From GCA-020356105 sp041602815 (lineage in GTDB: Bacteria > Pseudomonadota > Alphaproteobacteria > UBA8366 > JADFVY01), in the NCBI GenBank assembly GCA_041602815.1, contig JBFIFO010000008.1:1-44721 (forward strand): 44,721 nt of DNA, in the 5' to 3' direction. The notes below the pieces were generated by a model. The model searched no databases and was not told where the DNA came from. It saw only the letters and a list, made by a program, of their open reading frames with translations. Shown one piece after another: positions 25,731 through 34,742 of the stretch; the first letter of the stretch is position 1, and each line of letters opens with the position of its first letter. A program made the translations under genes and the position numbers.

Positions 25731-26495
25731 TCAGCCGCGGCTCATACGGCGGGTCAGGGCGAAGAACAGGCGGTCCGGCAGCAGGCGCAGCAGCTTCATC
25801 AAGACGGCGAACCGGCCCGGAAACGCGACCTCGAACTGCGACCGCGCGAGACCGCGGATGATCCGCTCGGCCGCGTCCTCGACCGGGATCAGGAACGGCA
25901 TCGGAAAGGTGTTCCTGTCGGTCAGGGGCGTCTCGACGAATCCGGGGTTGATCAGGGTCAGGCGTACGCCATGCAGCTCCAGCTCCGGCTTCAGTGCCTC
26001 GCACATGTTGATCAGGCCGGCCTTCGTGGCCCCGTATGCGGCCGCGGTCGGAAGGCCCCGATAGCCGGCCAGCGAGGCGACCACCGCGATATGACCCCGC
26101 CGGCGGGCGATGAAGGCGGGGATGACCTGTGCGAGGCCGTGCACCGTTCCCATCAGGTTGGTCTCGACCAGCTGACGGAACGCCTCGACCGAGAAGTCCT
26201 CCACGCCGAATGGAATGTGCGTCCCGGCGTTGAGAACCGCGAGATCGAGCGCGCCGAGGTCACGTTCGATCCGCCCCAGCGTCGCCTCGGTCCGACCGAG
26301 GTCGGTGACATCAAGAGGATAGGGGTGCACGCGGCCGGGCGGAAACTCGGATGCAAGGCTGGCGAGATCGTCTTCCGTGCGCGCGCTGGCGGCCACGGTC
26401 CAGCCGTCCTGCGCAAGTCGACGGGCGACGGCGCGGCCGATGCCCTTGCCAGCGCCCGTTATCCAGACGGTCTTCGGTCTTTGGGACTCAACCAT
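25731..26495 (-). CDS. SDR family NAD(P)-dependent oxidoreductase
   Basis: A 254-residue classical SDR with an intact active site: GAGKGIG near residue 15, LNAGTHIPFG (NAG motif), Ser in VVASLAGYRG and YGATK (Tyr and Lys). The C-terminal segment has a basic, hydrophobic tail (KLLRLLPDRLFFALTRRMSRG), suggesting membrane association and a lipid or long-chain substrate. It overlaps the upstream DUF6134 gene by 8 bp and is likely driven by the same ECF11-type promoter. A similar SDR accompanies the lipid operon in Rhodobacter, as far as I recall. Confidence 0.88.
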   Translation of the reverse strand: MVESQRPKTVWITGAGKGIGRAVARRLAQDGWTVAASARTEDDLASLASEFPPGRVHPYPLDVTDLGRTEATLGRIERDLGALDLAVLNAGTHIPFGVEDFSVEAFRQLVETNLMGTVHGLAQVIPAFIARRRGHIAVVASLAGYRGLPTAAAYGATKAGLINMCEALKPELELHGVRLTLINPGFVETPLTDRNTFPMPFLIPVEDAAERIIRGLARSQFEVAFPGRFAVLMKLLRLLPDRLFFALTRRMSRG

Positions 26496-27219
26496 TTGCG
26501 GCCTGCGGTCCGATGCCCCCCTGGCAGCGCCGGCACACGTACTCGATCGGCGAGCCGTCCCGACCCAAGAATCGCAGCTTCACCCAACGCCCGGCGTCGT
26601 CATACCAGACCGTTGCGTCGAGCTCGCCCGTATAGGCATACCGTGTCGCCATGATCCGGCCACGTTCCGTGGGCACCGCCTCGCGACCCTGCGGCACAAT
26701 CCGCACCTCGTTGATGCGGCCGGTGAGCGTGTTGAGCACCCGCGTCTGATCGAGCACGGCGCTGTTCCAGTGGTTCGTCGGGTAAAGGGTGCCGGCGAAG
26801 GCGGCGCGTGCATCTCCGGCGCGGATCGTTATCTGAGCGCCGTCATGGGCCGCCTCTACACGCGTCCGCTTACCGTTATCGTTGACCGTCGCCTGCAGAT
26901 AAACCAGCCGCCCGTCCCGCCACCGGCTGTCTGACTGGTAGAGATAGCGAAAGGCAGTGAAGAACAGCAGGCCGACCTCGACCTCGAAGATACTGGAGAC
27001 GCGGAGCTCGTCGCCGATCCGCTCGAACCGCACCCGATGGAAACCGACCCGGCCCCCCTTGCGGTACACGTCGAACTCGATCTTCGGGCCGTACAGGGCA
27101 AGCGGGTCGAGGTCGCGGGATAATCCATGGCGCTGCTCCGCTGCGGCGGCCCACACCGGCGCAACACAAAGGGCGACAGCCGCGACGAGACAGCGTCCGG
27201 CGAGTCCGCTCGTTCTCAT
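26488..27219 (-). CDS. DUF6134-like exported protein
   Basis: A 243-residue protein with a signal peptide (hydrophobic core VAAVALCVAPVWAAAA). The mature part looks like an all-beta domain: IEFDVYRKGGRVGFHRVRFE, then SRWRDGRLVYLQATVNDNG and a PTNHWNSAVLDQ turn. This fits DUF6134, a periplasmic family of unknown function, although the name is given from memory of the pattern. Two cysteines close to the C-terminus (VCRRCQGG) could bind metal or form a disulphide. The start at 27219 has a GGGGGA ribosome site; an in-frame ATG at 27237 is the alternative. A predicted ECF11 promoter lies just upstream. Confidence 0.65.
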   Translation of the reverse strand: MRTSGLAGRCLVAAVALCVAPVWAAAAEQRHGLSRDLDPLALYGPKIEFDVYRKGGRVGFHRVRFERIGDELRVSSIFEVEVGLLFFTAFRYLYQSDSRWRDGRLVYLQATVNDNGKRTRVEAAHDGAQITIRAGDARAAFAGTLYPTNHWNSAVLDQTRVLNTLTGRINEVRIVPQGREAVPTERGRIMATRYAYTGELDATVWYDDAGRWVKLRFLGRDGSPIEYVCRRCQGGIGPQAANG

Positions 27220-27264
27220 CGGTCGGATCCCCCGCATCGATTCATCTTACCCAACATGTTCTTG

Positions 27265-27290
27265 TACGGTGGCCGCCGTCTGTTGGATCA
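27265..27290 (-). promoter_or_regulatory. Predicted ECF11 promoter for the DUF6134-SDR pair
   Basis: On the minus strand TGATCC (27290 to 27285), 16-nt spacer, CGTA (27268 to 27265). Transcription would start near 27258, about 40 bp before the chosen start. The sequence TGATCCAA and CGTAC-A-AG are shared with the lipid-operon site. Confidence 0.7.
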
Positions 27291-27394
27291 CAAACGGAGA
27301 CAAACCGCGACGGGCCGGCGGATTCCCTGCACGGGCGGTTTCCACAAACGCGGAACGTGATAGATTCATCGCGGGACGGATTCAGGAATGTGAA

Positions 27395-27649
27395 ATGACG
27401 GCGGACACGCAGACCCTGGTGCTCGATCTCGTCGAATGGGTGGCGGCGCGACCGCGGCCCTATGAGGAGGTCATGGAGGCTTGGCGCACTTCGTGCCCGC
27501 GCCTGACGGTGTGGGAGGACGCGCTCGACCAGGGTCTCGTGGTTCGCGAGGACCGGCCGGGGCGCGGCACGATCGTGCGCGCGACGCCCGCCGGGCGGGC
27601 GCTGCTGGCGGCGCGGCGCGGCCGCGGGCGGCTCGACCGGGCCGGGTAG
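27395..27649 (+). CDS. Small winged-helix-like protein
   Basis: An 84-residue protein. The pattern of an N-terminal helix (LVLDLVEWVAARPRPYEEVME), a second helix with CPRLTVWEDALDQGLV and a basic wing (REDRPGRGTIVRATPAGRALL) fits a stand-alone winged helix, as in small alphaproteobacterial DNA-binding proteins. No partner is evident. It lies between the divergent DUF6134 promoter and the end of gspK, and its C-terminus is Arg- and Gly-rich. Function is unknown. Confidence 0.6.
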   Translation: MTADTQTLVLDLVEWVAARPRPYEEVMEAWRTSCPRLTVWEDALDQGLVVREDRPGRGTIVRATPAGRALLAARRGRGRLDRAG

Positions 27650-27667
27650 AGCACCGGCGCGCGCCCC

Positions 27668-28633
27668 CTATTCCGCCGCGGTCAGCGCCGGGTGCCAGGC
27701 ATGGGTGATGTAGGGCGGCCGCGCTCCGGGCCGCAGCTCGATCACCGCTTCGCGCCGGAACAGGCCCCCCTCGGGCGTCTCGGCACGGGCGGTGATGTAC
27801 ACGATGCGGCCACCGCCGCGGGCGAGCCAGCGCCGCGCCTCGTCCGGGAGCAACGTCATCAGGTTGGCGTTGCGCGGGTCCGGCTCGGCCTCGGCGCGCG
27901 CGGCGATCAGCGAGTCCGCCATGCCCTCGGTCATCCCCGGCAGGGCCAGGAGGGCCAGCCGCGGGGCCGCGCCCGGATCGATGCCACGCTGCCGCGACCA
28001 CACCGTCACCGCGCCCTCGATACGCGCATAGAGCGCCATGCCGATCCCGGGAATGCGCAGGATCTCGTCGGGCGTGAAGAACGGCGCATTGCCGACCCGC
28101 ACCGCGATTCCCGCCGCGTCGTAGTCGTCCTGCTCGGCGCCGTCGGGCGAGACATTGTCGTCGCGGTCGCGCCAGTCGACGATCCGGGCCGCGAGCATGG
28201 CGGCATCGTCCGCAGCGACGCCGGCGGCGTGCAGGAGGCCGGCCAGCAGTTCCGGCGGCGCAGCATTGAGGTCGACGCGCCCGGCCGCATCGCGCGCCGC
28301 GATCTCCAGGCGGCCCGTTTCGAGCTCGAGGACGTGGACGCTCCCGTCGGCCGTCCAGCGCGTTGCGACGTCGCGGTCCAGGAGGTGCGGGATGGCGTAA
28401 TGGATGCCCCCCTCCGCGAGCGCGTCGGCGCGCGCGGAGTCGAGAAGGTTGCGGGTCAGGCGCAGTTCGCTGCGGGTCGTCGTCAGCAGGCTGCCGGCGA
28501 TCACCGCGAGCAGCAGCGACAGCCACAGCACCGCGATCAGTGCGACGCCGCGGCTGCGGCGGGACAAATCGCCCGGCCTACTGGCCGGCCTCTTCGCCCT
28601 GCGCTTCCGTGTCCTTGTAGACCTTGGCTTCAA
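27668..28633 (-). CDS. gspK: GspK, type II secretion minor pseudopilin
   Basis: A 321-residue protein. The prepilin cleavage site is RG-VALIAVLW after a basic leader; Glu at position +5 is absent, as is normal for GspK, the tip subunit of the pseudopilus. The large globular domain has the typical GRVDLNAAPPELL and a helix-hairpin-helix-like FFTPDEILRIPGIG. It caps the I-J-K tip complex. The start at 28633 overlaps gspD by 56 bp; a start nearer the leader would shorten this. It is in the minus-strand pair with gspD, apart from the other pseudopilins. Confidence 0.88.
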   Translation of the reverse strand: MKPRSTRTRKRRAKRPASRPGDLSRRSRGVALIAVLWLSLLLAVIAGSLLTTTRSELRLTRNLLDSARADALAEGGIHYAIPHLLDRDVATRWTADGSVHVLELETGRLEIAARDAAGRVDLNAAPPELLAGLLHAAGVAADDAAMLAARIVDWRDRDDNVSPDGAEQDDYDAAGIAVRVGNAPFFTPDEILRIPGIGMALYARIEGAVTVWSRQRGIDPGAAPRLALLALPGMTEGMADSLIAARAEAEPDPRNANLMTLLPDEARRWLARGGGRIVYITARAETPEGGLFRREAVIELRPGARPPYITHAWHPALTAAE

Positions 28634-30815
28634 GCCGTTCCAGGTCCTCCATGCGGCGCCGCAGCTCCTCGGTGACCTCTCGCGCCTCCCGGCTGTCCGT
28701 AACGACCCGCGGCGTCACCATCACGAGGAGCTCGCTACGGATAATGACATCGGTGGTAGAGCGGAACAAGGCGCCGAAGAACGGAATCTTCATCAGACCC
28801 GGCACGCCCACCTTGGTGTTTGTCTTGTTGTCCTGGATCAATCCGCCCAGAGCCACCATCTGGCCGCTTTGCACTGCGGCGGTTGTGGTGATGATGCGTT
28901 TCGAGATCGTCGGCGTGAGTGAGCCGGCGGTAACATCTTCCTTGACCGAGCTCACCTCCTGCTCGATCTCCAGGATCACCAGCCCACCCTCGTTGACGCG
29001 TGGTGTTACCGTGAGGATTACGCCGGTATCCCTGAGCTCGACATTGCTGACGAGGATCGGGTTGCCCTCGGAATCGACGGTCTCCTGTGTCGATTGCTGC
29101 GTGGCGACAGGCACCTGCTCACCGACCTGCAGTTTGGCCTCCTGATTGTTGAGAACCATGAGCTGCGGCGCCGAGATGACGTTTACGTCGGTGACGCTGG
29201 ACAGCAGGTTCAGCACCGCAGCGGAGTTGGTCGAGGTAAAACTGTACGACAGGCCGGGGAACTCGGATGCAACTGCTCCGCCACCCAGGTCGCTCATTGT
29301 CCCGCTGTGCTTGCCGTCGCTCGTTTGCAGGAACCAGCGCACGCCGTATTCGAGTCGGTCCGTCAGCGTGACGTCGGCGATCGTCACCTCGATCAGCACC
29401 TCCAGTGGCCGCCGGTCGATCTGGCGCAGGGCGCGCAGGATGGCCCGGTATTCCGCCGGGGTGCCGGAGATCAGCAACGCATTGCGGCTCTCATCGGCGA
29501 CAATCCGCACGCCGGAACTGGATGCCAGCGCGATCGACCCCGGCTGGGTCGGCGCCGCCGGTTCCGATGCTCCAAAGGCCCTCTGTGCCGGCGCCTGTGG
29601 GGCGGGCTGCGCGCCGCCCTGCGCCGGGGCCATCTGTTGCTGGGCGGGCCGCGAGGCGAGCTCGACCGGCTCGAGGCCGGGTGCGACGATGTCCGGTTCC
29701 GCGCCGCGCTGCGCCGCGCTCTCGCCGCCGAAGACCTGGCTCAGGACGTCGGCGATATCTGTCGCCTTGCCGTTCTGGACGAAATAGATGAACAGCTGCC
29801 GGTCGGCGACCGTCTGGGTGCCCCTGTCGAGCCGCTGCACCCAGCGCCGCACCTCGTCGAGATAGCGCGGCTGTTGCGAGACCGCCAGCACCGCGTTCAT
29901 CCGCTCGACCGGCATCAGCCGGACGAGGCCGGACAGCGCGCCGCCCTGTTCGGTATCCAGGATCAGGTTCAGCTCCTCGATCAGCGTCTCCGGCTCGGCG
30001 AATTCCAGCGGGAACAGCCCGAACGACATGCCGGCGAGCCAGTTCACGTCGAACACCCGCACGGTGTCCAGCAGGGCGGCCAGTTCCGGCTGCGCGCCCG
30101 ACAGGATCAGCAGGTTGCGCGTGCGGTCGACGTGCAGCACCGTCTCCTGCCCGGTCAAAGGCGCGAGGGTGCTGCGCATGTCCTCGGCGGAGATATAGCG
30201 CAACGGGACGATCTGGACGCCATAGCCGGCGCCGCTGCCGCCCGGCTGGATGCGTACCGAGCGCCGGCCGCGGGCCGCGCCTTGCAGCGTTTCGACCCGG
30301 TAGAGCGCGCCATCCAGCACCAGGGCCGCGCCGTGCAGCCGCAGGATGCTCTCCAGCGCCGGCAGCACGGCATCGCGCGACAGCGGGCGTTCGGTCTGGG
30401 CCGTCACCGTGCCCTGGACGTCCGGCGCGATGACGTAGTTGAGGCCGAGAATGTCGCCGAGCGTCGCCTTGACGACCTGCCGGATGTCCGCGTCGACGAA
30501 ATCCAGCGTGACGTCGCCGTTGTCGCCGACATGGATCGTCACCGGCACGTCGCCGTCGCCGCGGATGAACTCTCCGGACCCGCGGTAGATGCGGTACTCG
30601 GGCGGCTCCGCCGGCGCGGCCGCGTCGGTGGTCTCGGCTTCGTCGCCGGGCGGCGGGCCGACCGGTATCTCTCCGAGCCCGGGCCGCTGCGCGCCGGGCA
30701 CGAAGTCCGGCTCGATCCCTTCCGACTCCGCGACGCGCGCACAGCCCGACAGTACGAGCACGGCCGCCATCGCCAGCGCGAGTGCGGGATGGCGTCCGCG
30801 CGTGCCCCTCACCAT
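28578..30815 (-). CDS. gspD: GspD, type II secretion secretin
   Basis: A 745-residue outer-membrane channel protein. The N-terminus is a lipoprotein signal (VLVLSGC, lipidated Cys25), so it may not need a separate pilotin. The N0 domain starts near VTLDFVDADIRQVVKATLGD; N1-N3 modules follow with a Gln- and Ala-rich linker between about residues 400 and 440. The C-terminal secretin core contains VPVATQQSTQ and VALGGLIQDN. It forms the multimeric pore through which folded periplasmic proteins leave the cell. The gene is divergent from the gspO-led operon. Confidence 0.93.
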   Translation of the reverse strand: MVRGTRGRHPALALAMAAVLVLSGCARVAESEGIEPDFVPGAQRPGLGEIPVGPPPGDEAETTDAAAPAEPPEYRIYRGSGEFIRGDGDVPVTIHVGDNGDVTLDFVDADIRQVVKATLGDILGLNYVIAPDVQGTVTAQTERPLSRDAVLPALESILRLHGAALVLDGALYRVETLQGAARGRRSVRIQPGGSGAGYGVQIVPLRYISAEDMRSTLAPLTGQETVLHVDRTRNLLILSGAQPELAALLDTVRVFDVNWLAGMSFGLFPLEFAEPETLIEELNLILDTEQGGALSGLVRLMPVERMNAVLAVSQQPRYLDEVRRWVQRLDRGTQTVADRQLFIYFVQNGKATDIADVLSQVFGGESAAQRGAEPDIVAPGLEPVELASRPAQQQMAPAQGGAQPAPQAPAQRAFGASEPAAPTQPGSIALASSSGVRIVADESRNALLISGTPAEYRAILRALRQIDRRPLEVLIEVTIADVTLTDRLEYGVRWFLQTSDGKHSGTMSDLGGGAVASEFPGLSYSFTSTNSAAVLNLLSSVTDVNVISAPQLMVLNNQEAKLQVGEQVPVATQQSTQETVDSEGNPILVSNVELRDTGVILTVTPRVNEGGLVILEIEQEVSSVKEDVTAGSLTPTISKRIITTTAAVQSGQMVALGGLIQDNKTNTKVGVPGLMKIPFFGALFRSTTDVIIRSELLVMVTPRVVTDSREAREVTEELRRRMEDLERLEAKVYKDTEAQGEEAGQ

Positions 30816-30961
30816 GCGGTCGTCCCTTCCAGCCGTTCGCCGCCCTGTTTCCGGGCCGCTGCCGGGCCCAGTGGAAATTCGTTCCGGTAATGCAATCTTA
30901 AGTCCTGCCGGATATCTAAAGAATTGGTTAGCATTGCCGCGTAATCGGCCGAATATTGCGT

Positions 30962-30998
30962 TATAATAGATTGAAAGACCAGTCTTTATGATAGATTG
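30962..30998 (+). promoter_or_regulatory. Promoter -10 and operator-like repeats before gspO
   Basis: A perfect TATAAT (30962-30967) lies 40 bp before the gspO start. It overlaps the first of two direct copies of ATAGATTG (30966-30973 and 30991-30998), which flank the inverted repeat AAAGAC-CA-GTCTTT (30974-30987). The arrangement looks like an operator placed over the transcription start. No good -35 hexamer was seen, which would fit an activator-dependent promoter. Confidence 0.5.
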
Positions 30999-31006
30999 GT
31001 GACGTT

Positions 31007-31765
31007 ATGTCCCTGTCTGTTGCAAGCGAATGGATCTGGCCCGTGCTGGCCGCGCCCTTCATCGGCAGCTTCGTCGGCGTTCTGGTGCTTCGGCTGCCGG
31101 CCGGCCAGCCCGTCGGGCTGGCGCGCTCGGCCTGTCCGCACTGCGGCACAGTGCTCGGCGCTGCGGAGCTGGTGCCGCTGGCCAGCTGGATCGCGCTGCG
31201 CGGCCGCTGCCGCCATTGCCATAACGCACTCGGCCCGTTCTATCCGGCGATCGAGGCGGCCGCCCTCGGTATCGCCCTGTGGGCCGTCGCGACGCTGCCG
31301 GGGCCGCTGGTCTGGATCGGCTGCCTGCTCGGCTGGACGTTGCTGGCCGCGTCGCTGATCGACCTGCGCCACCTCCTGCTGCCCGACGTCCTGGTTCTGC
31401 CGCTGATCCCCGCCGGCATCGCGGTGCATGCCGTGCTCGCGCCGGAGCGCGTGCCCGACCATGCGATAGGGGCCGCCGTCGGCTATCTCGGGTTCGTGGC
31501 GGTTCGGGCTGTCTATGCGGCGGTGCGCCGGCGTGAGGGGCTCGGCCTTGGCGACGCCAAGCTGCTGGCCGCGGCGGGAGCCTGGGTCGGCTGGCAGGGC
31601 CTGCCCAGCGTCGTGTTCCTGGGCGCGATGCTGGCGTTGGCCGGCGTGGTGGCGGTCCGCGCCGCCGGCCGCAACGTCGATGTAACCGGCGAGATTCCCT
31701 TCGGGCCGGCCCTCGCCCTTGCGATCTGGCTCGTCTGGCTGTACGGCCCGCTGGTGACGGCATGA
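31007..31765 (+). CDS. gspO: GspO, prepilin peptidase
   Basis: A 252-residue membrane protease that cleaves and N-methylates prepilins. The cytoplasmic zinc-binding domain has CPHC (43-46) and CRHC (68-71). The catalytic aspartates are D118 in SLIDLRHLLLPD and D182 in GLGLGDAKLLA, and the GEIPFGPAL stretch follows. It has about seven to eight helices. It opens the plus-strand secretion operon and overlaps gspE by 4 bp, so the cell makes the peptidase with its own pseudopilin substrates. Confidence 0.93.
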   Translation: MSLSVASEWIWPVLAAPFIGSFVGVLVLRLPAGQPVGLARSACPHCGTVLGAAELVPLASWIALRGRCRHCHNALGPFYPAIEAAALGIALWAVATLPGPLVWIGCLLGWTLLAASLIDLRHLLLPDVLVLPLIPAGIAVHAVLAPERVPDHAIGAAVGYLGFVAVRAVYAAVRRREGLGLGDAKLLAAAGAWVGWQGLPSVVFLGAMLALAGVVAVRAAGRNVDVTGEIPFGPALALAIWLVWLYGPLVTA

Positions 31766-33510
31766 GTGCGGAACTCGATCCCGGCGGCCGCATCGAGCCG
31801 ACGCTCGCCGTCGAAACCAGGACCTTCCTGGATGCGCTGGCGGAGGCGCTGATCGCCGACGGCAAGCTGCAGGCGCCGGCGCTGGCCCGGGCCCGGCGCG
31901 TGTCGGCCGAAACGGGCGAGCGCCTCGACGCCGCGCTGACCAAGCTCGGCCTGGTGTCGGACAAGGATCTCGCGAAGGCGATGGCCGGGACCGCCGGGCT
32001 GGCTCTGGTCCGCGACGCCGATTTCCCGCAGGACCCCCTGTTCGAGACCGTGCTCAGCGCCCGCTTCCTGCGCCAGGCGCGGGTGGTGCCGCTGGTCGAC
32101 GACGAAGAGAAGGCCGTGGTCGCCGTGGCGGACCCGCTCGATACCTTCGCGATCGACGCGCTGCGGCTCGCCACGGAGCGCCCGGTCGAGCTGCGCATCG
32201 CCACGCCGGCGCAGATCGAGGCGGCGCTGGACCGGCTTTACGGCGACGCCAACGCCATCGAGGTGCTGGCCCGCGACGCCGGCGACGACGGTGCCGGGCA
32301 AGCCGATGCCGATGTCGAGCGGCTGCGCGACCAGGCCAGCGAGGCGCCGGTCATCCGTCTCGTCAACCTTCTGATCGAGCGCGCCGTCGAACAGGGTGCC
32401 TCCGACGTGCACCTGGAGCCCTTCGAGGGCCGCCTGCGCGTGCGCTACCGCGTCGACGGCGTGCTGCGCGAGGTCGAGGCGCCGCCGGCACGCCTCACCC
32501 AGGCGGTGGTCTCGCGGGTCAAGATCATGGCACGGCTCAACATCGCCGAGCGGCGGCTGCCGCAGGACGGGCGCATCCGCCTTGCCACGCGCGGCCGCGA
32601 GATCGACCTGCGCGTCTCGACGGCACCGGCGGTGCACGGCGAGAGCGTCGTCCTGCGCATCCTCGACCGCGAGGGCGTGTCGTTCGATTTCGCCGGTCTC
32701 GGCTTCGCCGAGGACGCGGCCGACAGATACCTGCAGCTGCTCGACATTCCGCACGGCGTGATGCTGCTGACCGGCCCGACGGGCAGCGGCAAGACGACGA
32801 CGCTGTATGCGTCGCTGCTGCGGCTGAATACCGACGAGCGCAAGATCCTGACCGTCGAGGACCCGGTCGAGTACCAGCTCGACGGGATCATCCAGGTGCA
32901 GGTCAAGCCGGAGATCAACCTGACATTCGCGTCGGCGCTGCGCAGCTTCCTGCGCCAGGATCCGGACATCATGATGGTCGGCGAGATCCGCGACCTGGAG
33001 ACCGCGCAGATCGCGGTGCAGGCGGCGCTGACCGGCCATCTCGTGCTGTCGACGCTGCACACCAACGAGGCCGCCGGCGCCGTCACCCGGCTGCTGGAGA
33101 TGGGCGTGCCCGACTACCTCTTGAGCTCGACGCTGAACGGTGTCGCGGCGCAGCGCCTGGTGCGCCGGCTGTGCCCGGAGTGCCGCGAGGGCTATGCGCC
33201 GGACGATGCCCTGATCCGCCGCCTGAAGATGGACAAGCTGCTGCCCGGCGGTGCGCCGGACACGCTGTACCGCGCGGCCGGCTGCAATGCCTGCGGCGGC
33301 AGCGGCTATCGCGGCCGGCTGGGCGTCATCGAGGTGCTGGTGATGAGCGACGAGATTCGCCGCCTGGTGCTGGCCGAATCGGACGCGCACGCGATCGAGC
33401 AGGCGGCCCGGGCCGAGGGCATGCGCACCCTGTACGAGGATGCGCTGGCCAAGGCCGCCGCCGGTGCGACCAGCATCGAGGAAGTTCTGCGGACGACGCG
33501 GAGCGCATGA
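31762..33510 (+). CDS. gspE: GspE, type II secretion ATPase
   Basis: A 582-residue cytoplasmic motor ATPase. The N-terminal GspE_N domain (about residues 20-160) is followed by the core with the Walker A motif GPTGSGKTTT at about residue 338, the Asp and His boxes (DPDIMMVGEIRDLETA and STLHTNEAAGAV), and a four-cysteine zinc module with CPEC near 471 and CNAC near 509. It drives pseudopilus extension from the inner membrane platform. It is coupled to gspO and gspF by ATGA overlaps. Confidence 0.95.
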   Translation: MSAELDPGGRIEPTLAVETRTFLDALAEALIADGKLQAPALARARRVSAETGERLDAALTKLGLVSDKDLAKAMAGTAGLALVRDADFPQDPLFETVLSARFLRQARVVPLVDDEEKAVVAVADPLDTFAIDALRLATERPVELRIATPAQIEAALDRLYGDANAIEVLARDAGDDGAGQADADVERLRDQASEAPVIRLVNLLIERAVEQGASDVHLEPFEGRLRVRYRVDGVLREVEAPPARLTQAVVSRVKIMARLNIAERRLPQDGRIRLATRGREIDLRVSTAPAVHGESVVLRILDREGVSFDFAGLGFAEDAADRYLQLLDIPHGVMLLTGPTGSGKTTTLYASLLRLNTDERKILTVEDPVEYQLDGIIQVQVKPEINLTFASALRSFLRQDPDIMMVGEIRDLETAQIAVQAALTGHLVLSTLHTNEAAGAVTRLLEMGVPDYLLSSTLNGVAAQRLVRRLCPECREGYAPDDALIRRLKMDKLLPGGAPDTLYRAAGCNACGGSGYRGRLGVIEVLVMSDEIRRLVLAESDAHAIEQAARAEGMRTLYEDALAKAAAGATSIEEVLRTTRSA

Positions 33511-34742
33511 CCATGGCGAGTTTTCACTACAGGGCGGTCAGCGCGGCCGGCGACATCGTTGAAGGCGACATGGACGCCAGCACCCGCGAGGCGGTGGTGG
33601 AGAGCCTGCGCAAGCAGGGGCATTTCCCGCTCAGCGTCGGCACCGACGCCGGCGCGCCGACGCCGGCCGCGGCGCGCCCGCTTCCCACGCTCCGGCTGTC
33701 GCGGCGCCGCGCCCCGTCGCTGGGCGGGCTGGCGACGACGACGCGCGAGCTCTCCACCCTGGTGCGCGCCGGGATGCCGCTCGACCGCGGCTTGCGGTTC
33801 GCCACCGAGATGGCCGGCGAGAAGTCGCTGCGCCAGGCGCTGGAGGGTATTCTCGCCCGGGTGCAGAGCGGCGCCGCGCTGTCCGAGGCGATCCAGGAAC
33901 ACGGCCAGTTTCCGGGTTACTATTCCGGCATGCTGCGGGCCGGCGAGGCGGGCGGCAACCTGCACCAGGTGATGGACGAGCTGGCCGGCTACCTCGACCG
34001 CGTCCATTCACTGCGCGAAAGCCTGCGCAGCGCGCTGGTCTACCCGATCATCCTGCTGGTCATGACGGTGGCCACGATCATCCTCATGTTCGTCGGAGTG
34101 TTGCCGCAGTTCCGGCCGCTGTTCGAACAGCTGGGCGACGACCTACCGGTGCTCACGCGGGCGTTCCTCGCGGCCGGCGATTTCGTCGAGGCCTGGTGGT
34201 GGGTCGGACTCGGGGCGGCGGTCATCGCCTTCCTCGCGTTTCGTTTCCGCCTGCGCGACACGGCATTCCGGCGCCGCTGGGACGGTGCCAAGCTGCGCAC
34301 GCCGGTGATCGGCAGCATCATCACGCGCGTCGAGACCGCGCGCTTCGCGCGGACCCTGTCGATGCTGCTGGCCGGCGGGCTGCCGCTGCCGGAAGCGCTG
34401 CGCATCGTCCGCGACGCGATGACCAGCACGGTATTCCGCGACAGCACCGATGCCGTCGGCAAGGGCTTGCGCGAAGGCGGCAGCCTCGCCCGCGGCGTCG
34501 CCCGGGCCGGCGCCTTTCCCGCGCTCGCGGTGCAGCTGATCCAGGTGGGCGAGGAGGCCGGCCGCCTCGACGGCGTGCTCGGCGAGCTCGCCATCGCGCT
34601 GGAGCGTGATTCGCAACGATCGATCCAGCGGCTGCTGTCGCTGCTGGTCCCGGGCGTCACGATCGTCCTCGGGGCGATCGTCGCCCTCCTCATCATTTCA
34701 GTCCTGGGAGCATTCTTAAGTGTCAACGATCTCGCATATTGA
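33507..34742 (+). CDS. gspF: GspF, type II secretion inner-membrane platform protein
   Basis: A 411-residue protein with the duplicated GspF domain: two cytoplasmic helical bundles (TRELSTLVRAGMPLDRG and ARTLSMLLAGGLPLPEA) each followed by membrane segments, the last being VTIVLGAIVALLIISVLGA. It is the polytopic core of the platform, linking the ATPase to the pseudopilus. The usual N-terminal FHYRAVSAAGDIVEGDM opening is present. The start at 33507 overlaps gspE (ATGA); a second ATG is 6 bp later. The end overlaps gspG by 23 bp. Confidence 0.94.
   Translation: MTMASFHYRAVSAAGDIVEGDMDASTREAVVESLRKQGHFPLSVGTDAGAPTPAAARPLPTLRLSRRRAPSLGGLATTTRELSTLVRAGMPLDRGLRFATEMAGEKSLRQALEGILARVQSGAALSEAIQEHGQFPGYYSGMLRAGEAGGNLHQVMDELAGYLDRVHSLRESLRSALVYPIILLVMTVATIILMFVGVLPQFRPLFEQLGDDLPVLTRAFLAAGDFVEAWWWVGLGAAVIAFLAFRFRLRDTAFRRRWDGAKLRTPVIGSIITRVETARFARTLSMLLAGGLPLPEALRIVRDAMTSTVFRDSTDAVGKGLREGGSLARGVARAGAFPALAVQLIQVGEEAGRLDGVLGELAIALERDSQRSIQRLLSLLVPGVTIVLGAIVALLIISVLGAFLSVNDLAY

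Noticed and set aside
29094..30890. 598-codon plus-strand frame opposite gspD
   Set aside because: Shadow of the secretin gene; no ribosome site and no recognisable domain.
31513..33390. 625-codon minus-strand frame opposite gspE
   Set aside because: Shadow of the ATPase gene with biased composition only.
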